Below are positions 62,292-64,000 of a stretch of DNA of 64,000 nt, piece by piece. How positions within the stretch are numbered: the stretch's first letter is position 1; each line of letters begins with the position of its first letter. Below the pieces are notes generated by a model that made no database searches, was not told where the DNA came from, and saw nothing but the letters and a program-made list of their open reading frames with translations. The position numbers and the translations under genes were made by a program. The DNA is taken from positions 47,449 through 111,448 of the forward strand of contig NZ_KE386797.1 of NCBI RefSeq assembly GCF_000428765.1, read 5' to 3'. This stretch comes from Brevundimonas aveniformis DSM 17977. Its GTDB lineage: Bacteria; Pseudomonadota; Alphaproteobacteria; Caulobacterales; Caulobacteraceae.

Positions 62292-63043
62292 CAGGCTTCG
62301 TCCCCGTTGGTTTCAGCGGCCGGAGCTTCTTCGGCCGGCGTTTCCGCAGCGGCCTTCGGAGCAGCGCCCGACGTCTTGAAGGCACCCGGAACCGGCGCGC
62401 CCTCGGGCAGCTTGCCCTTCACGGCGTCGCGGACGTTGACGTAGGTGCCGTCATGGCCGGGGACAGCGCCCTTGACCAGGATCAGGCCACGCTCGGCGTC
62501 AACACGAACGATGGTGAGGTTCTGGGTGGTGACAGTCTCGGTCCCGTAGTGACCGGCCATCTTCTTGCCCGGGAAGGTCCGGCCCGGATCCTGGCGGTTA
62601 CCCGTCGAACCGTGCGAGCGGTGCGACACCGACACGCCGTGCGTGGCGCGCAGGCCGCCGAAGTTCCAGCGCTTCATGGCCCCGGCGAAACCCTTACCGA
62701 TGGTTTCACCCTGGATGTCGACCAGCTGGCCTTCGACGAAGTGGTCAGCAGTCAGCTCGGCACCGACGTCGATGAGGTTGCCCTCGGCGACGCGGAACTC
62801 GCGAACGACGCGCTTGGGCTCGACTTCAGCCTTGGCGAAGTTGGCGCGCTCAGCCTTGGTGGTGTTCTTGGCCTTCTTAGAGCCGGCACCGAGCTGAAGC
62901 GCGACGTAGCCGTCACGATCCTTGGTGCGCTGACCGACGACCTGGCAGCCATCGAGCGAAAGCACAGTGACGCCGACCTGCTGGCCGTCGTCTGCGAAAA
63001 TGCGGGTCATGCCCACTTTCTTGGCGATCAGACCGGTACGCAT
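62291..63043 (-). CDS. rplC: 50S ribosomal protein L3 with an extended acidic tail (250 aa)
   Basis: [36 protein letters not shown] start and [25 protein letters not shown] block identify L3. The last 40 or so residues are an alanine- and glutamate-rich tail ([11 protein letters not shown]) beyond the usual end, seen also in some other alphaproteobacteria. Confidence 0.97.
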   Translation of the reverse strand: MRTGLIAKKVGMTRIFADDGQQVGVTVLSLDGCQVVGQRTKDRDGYVALQLGAGSKKAKNTTKAERANFAKAEVEPKRVVREFRVAEGNLIDVGAELTADHFVEGQLVDIQGETIGKGFAGAMKRWNFGGLRATHGVSVSHRSHGSTGNRQDPGRTFPGKKMAGHYGTETVTTQNLTIVRVDAERGLILVKGAVPGHDGTYVNVRDAVKGKLPEGAPVPGAFKTSGAAPKAAAETPAEEAPAAETNGDEA

Positions 63044-63047
63044 CGGC

Positions 63048-63359
63048 CTAGCCCCCCAGCTTGATCGAGATGTCGACGCCGGCCGAGAGGTCGAGCTTCA
63101 TCAGCGCGTCGACGGTCTGCGGGGTCGGGTCGATGATGTCCAGCACGCGCTTGTGCGTGCGCATCTCGAACTGCTCGCGCGACTTCTTATCGACGTGCGG
63201 CGAGCGGTTGACGGTGAATTTTTCAATCAGCGTAGGCAGCGGAATCGGGCCGCGCACCTGGGCGCCCGTTCTCTTGGCCGTGTTGACGATCTCGCGCGTG
63301 GAAAAATCCAAGACGCGGTGATCGAAGGCCTTCAGCCTGATGCGGATGCTCTGATCCAT
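63048..63359 (-). CDS. rpsJ: 30S ribosomal protein S10 (103 aa)
   Basis: [71 protein letters not shown] is the S10/NusE sequence. First gene of the S10 operon; the promoter lies about 226-254 bases upstream. Confidence 0.99.
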   Translation of the reverse strand: MDQSIRIRLKAFDHRVLDFSTREIVNTAKRTGAQVRGPIPLPTLIEKFTVNRSPHVDKKSREQFEMRTHKRVLDIIDPTPQTVDALMKLDLSAGVDISIKLGG

Positions 63360-63584
63360 ATCGGTTGTGTTCCCAGATGCGGCGGACCGCGTCCTCTAGA
63401 CTTTTCAAAGACCGGAGCCCTCAGGCCGAAGCCCTCAGACACGCTTTCCGCAAAAACGATCGGCCCACGCGGAAGCCGCGAAGGCCGTAGAAATCCCAAG
63501 AAGCTGCAAAGAACAGTGACTTAGGTCGTTCCTGCGAACCGCGTCTGCCCCCGAAGGGACACAGCCGATCCAACAAGAGGCGCG

Positions 63585-63613
63585 CTTATGCCGTTCGATT
63601 CCGTTTCCGTCAA
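63585..63613 (-). promoter_or_regulatory. Probable promoter of the S10 ribosomal operon
   Basis: On the minus strand a -35 TTGACG and -10 CATAAG are separated by 17 bases. It lies in the gap between the upstream partial gene and rpsJ, leaving a leader of over 200 bases before rpsJ in which no conserved element was recognised. Confidence 0.5.
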
Positions 63614-63632
63614 GCGCGTCCGGCGCGAATTC

Positions 63633-64000
63633 TCACTGCGAACTGGTCCAGCCCATCGGATTGAAATCCTCGTCGCCCGAGACGACGACCAGACGCCTGG
63701 CCGCCGCATCATAGGTCATTTCGATCTCGCAGTCGCCGGGACCGGACTGTCCCTCACAATAGGTGTGATGAACGCGGGCGCGCACCCGACCGTCCCCTTC
63801 AGCCACGACCTCGTTTGCATTGGCGTCAAACACCTGGACCAGCCCGTCGGGCGTTGAGGCGAAGAGGCGGTGGCGACATCCGCCGGTTCCGCACCACTGG
63901 GTGGACCCGGCCTCGGTGTAGTCCAGCAGCCAGTCCTCCCGGCCATCCGGGCTGACGTCGACCAACCGGATCATGTCCTGCGGGGCTTGGTCGATCAGGG
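63633..64000 (-). CDS. Partial protein of unknown function, C-terminal part (cut by window edge)
   Basis: The frame is open to the end of the window (LIDQAPQDMIRLVDVSPDGREDWLLDYTEAG ...), so the apparent ATG at 63974 is probably internal. Visible are four cysteines in two pairs (QWCGTGGCRHRLF and HHTYCEGQSGPGDCEIEM), which suggests a secreted protein with disulfides. No family recognised. It is transcribed toward the S10 operon. Confidence 0.5.
   Translation of the reverse strand, partial: LIDQAPQDMIRLVDVSPDGREDWLLDYTEAGSTQWCGTGGCRHRLFASTPDGLVQVFDANANEVVAEGDGRVRARVHHTYCEGQSGPGDCEIEMTYDAAARRLVVVSGDEDFNPMGWTSSQ

Noticed and set aside
1-64000. CRISPR array, rRNA or tRNA genes
   Set aside because: No regularly spaced direct repeats, rRNA segments or convincing tRNA cloverleaf were recognised by eye; a tRNA could be missed without a search tool.

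Overview
This 64 kb, high-GC window looks like chromosome from a Caulobacterales alphaproteobacterium, most like Brevundimonas or a close relative of Caulobacter. The lineage call rests on a short flagellin array followed by flbT and flaF, the division-site ATPase MipZ, a CC0125/CC1285-type lipoprotein, the ATP12, DUF1489 and DciA families, a biotin-dependent acyl-CoA carboxylase, a PHA phasin, and a standard alphaproteobacterial S10-spc-alpha ribosomal cluster. It is an inference from gene content. No rRNA, tRNA or CRISPR array was recognised.

Layout. 1-2.0 kb: flagellin genes with sigma-54-type promoters, then flaF and flbT. 2.0-5.6 kb: stationary-phase and repair genes (pcm, a small lipoprotein, surE) and serS, which carries an unusual internal insertion. 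5.8-7.4 kb: an S41-type peptidase and a GFA-fold protein. 7.46-10.6 kb: a GIY-YIG/DUF4357 gene, 4-bp coupled to pccB, that is cut in two by a 2,215-bp IS1595-family element with exact 8-bp target duplications and an extra passenger gene. 10.6-16.2 kb: pccB, a small membrane protein with an HTH regulator and operator-like repeats, an ATP12 chaperone, rluC, crcB and a ClpP-fold periplasmic protein. 16.4-21 kb: an unknown membrane protein, an HtrA-type protease, rarA, a VOC protein and a small membrane protein.

21-34.6 kb: smc, two tandem DsbA-like thiol oxidoreductases and dciA; then an acyl-CoA carboxylase alpha subunit with a secreted protein and a GT51-domain protein; then mipZ coupled to a membrane J-domain gene, a SPOR-domain DD-carboxypeptidase, and a phasin gene behind a strong promoter with a PhaR-like operator.

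34.7-38.7 kb: a decayed RHS polymorphic-toxin island between phasin and clpS. It holds three scrambled RHS core pieces, two intact toxin tips each overlapping a candidate immunity gene, an in-frame stop, and a 15-bp direct repeat at both edges. This is the most unusual part of the window. 38.8-48 kb: clpS-clpA, small membrane and lipoprotein genes, an RluA-type pseudouridine synthase, M28 and nucleotide-pyrophosphatase-type exoenzymes, and an ABC exporter.

48-63.4 kb: the alpha, spc and S10 ribosomal operons on the minus strand (rpsJ to rplQ), with secY, adk, rpoA and an out-of-place TonB-like gene. Several small palindromic repeats sit between these genes. A partial gene closes the window.
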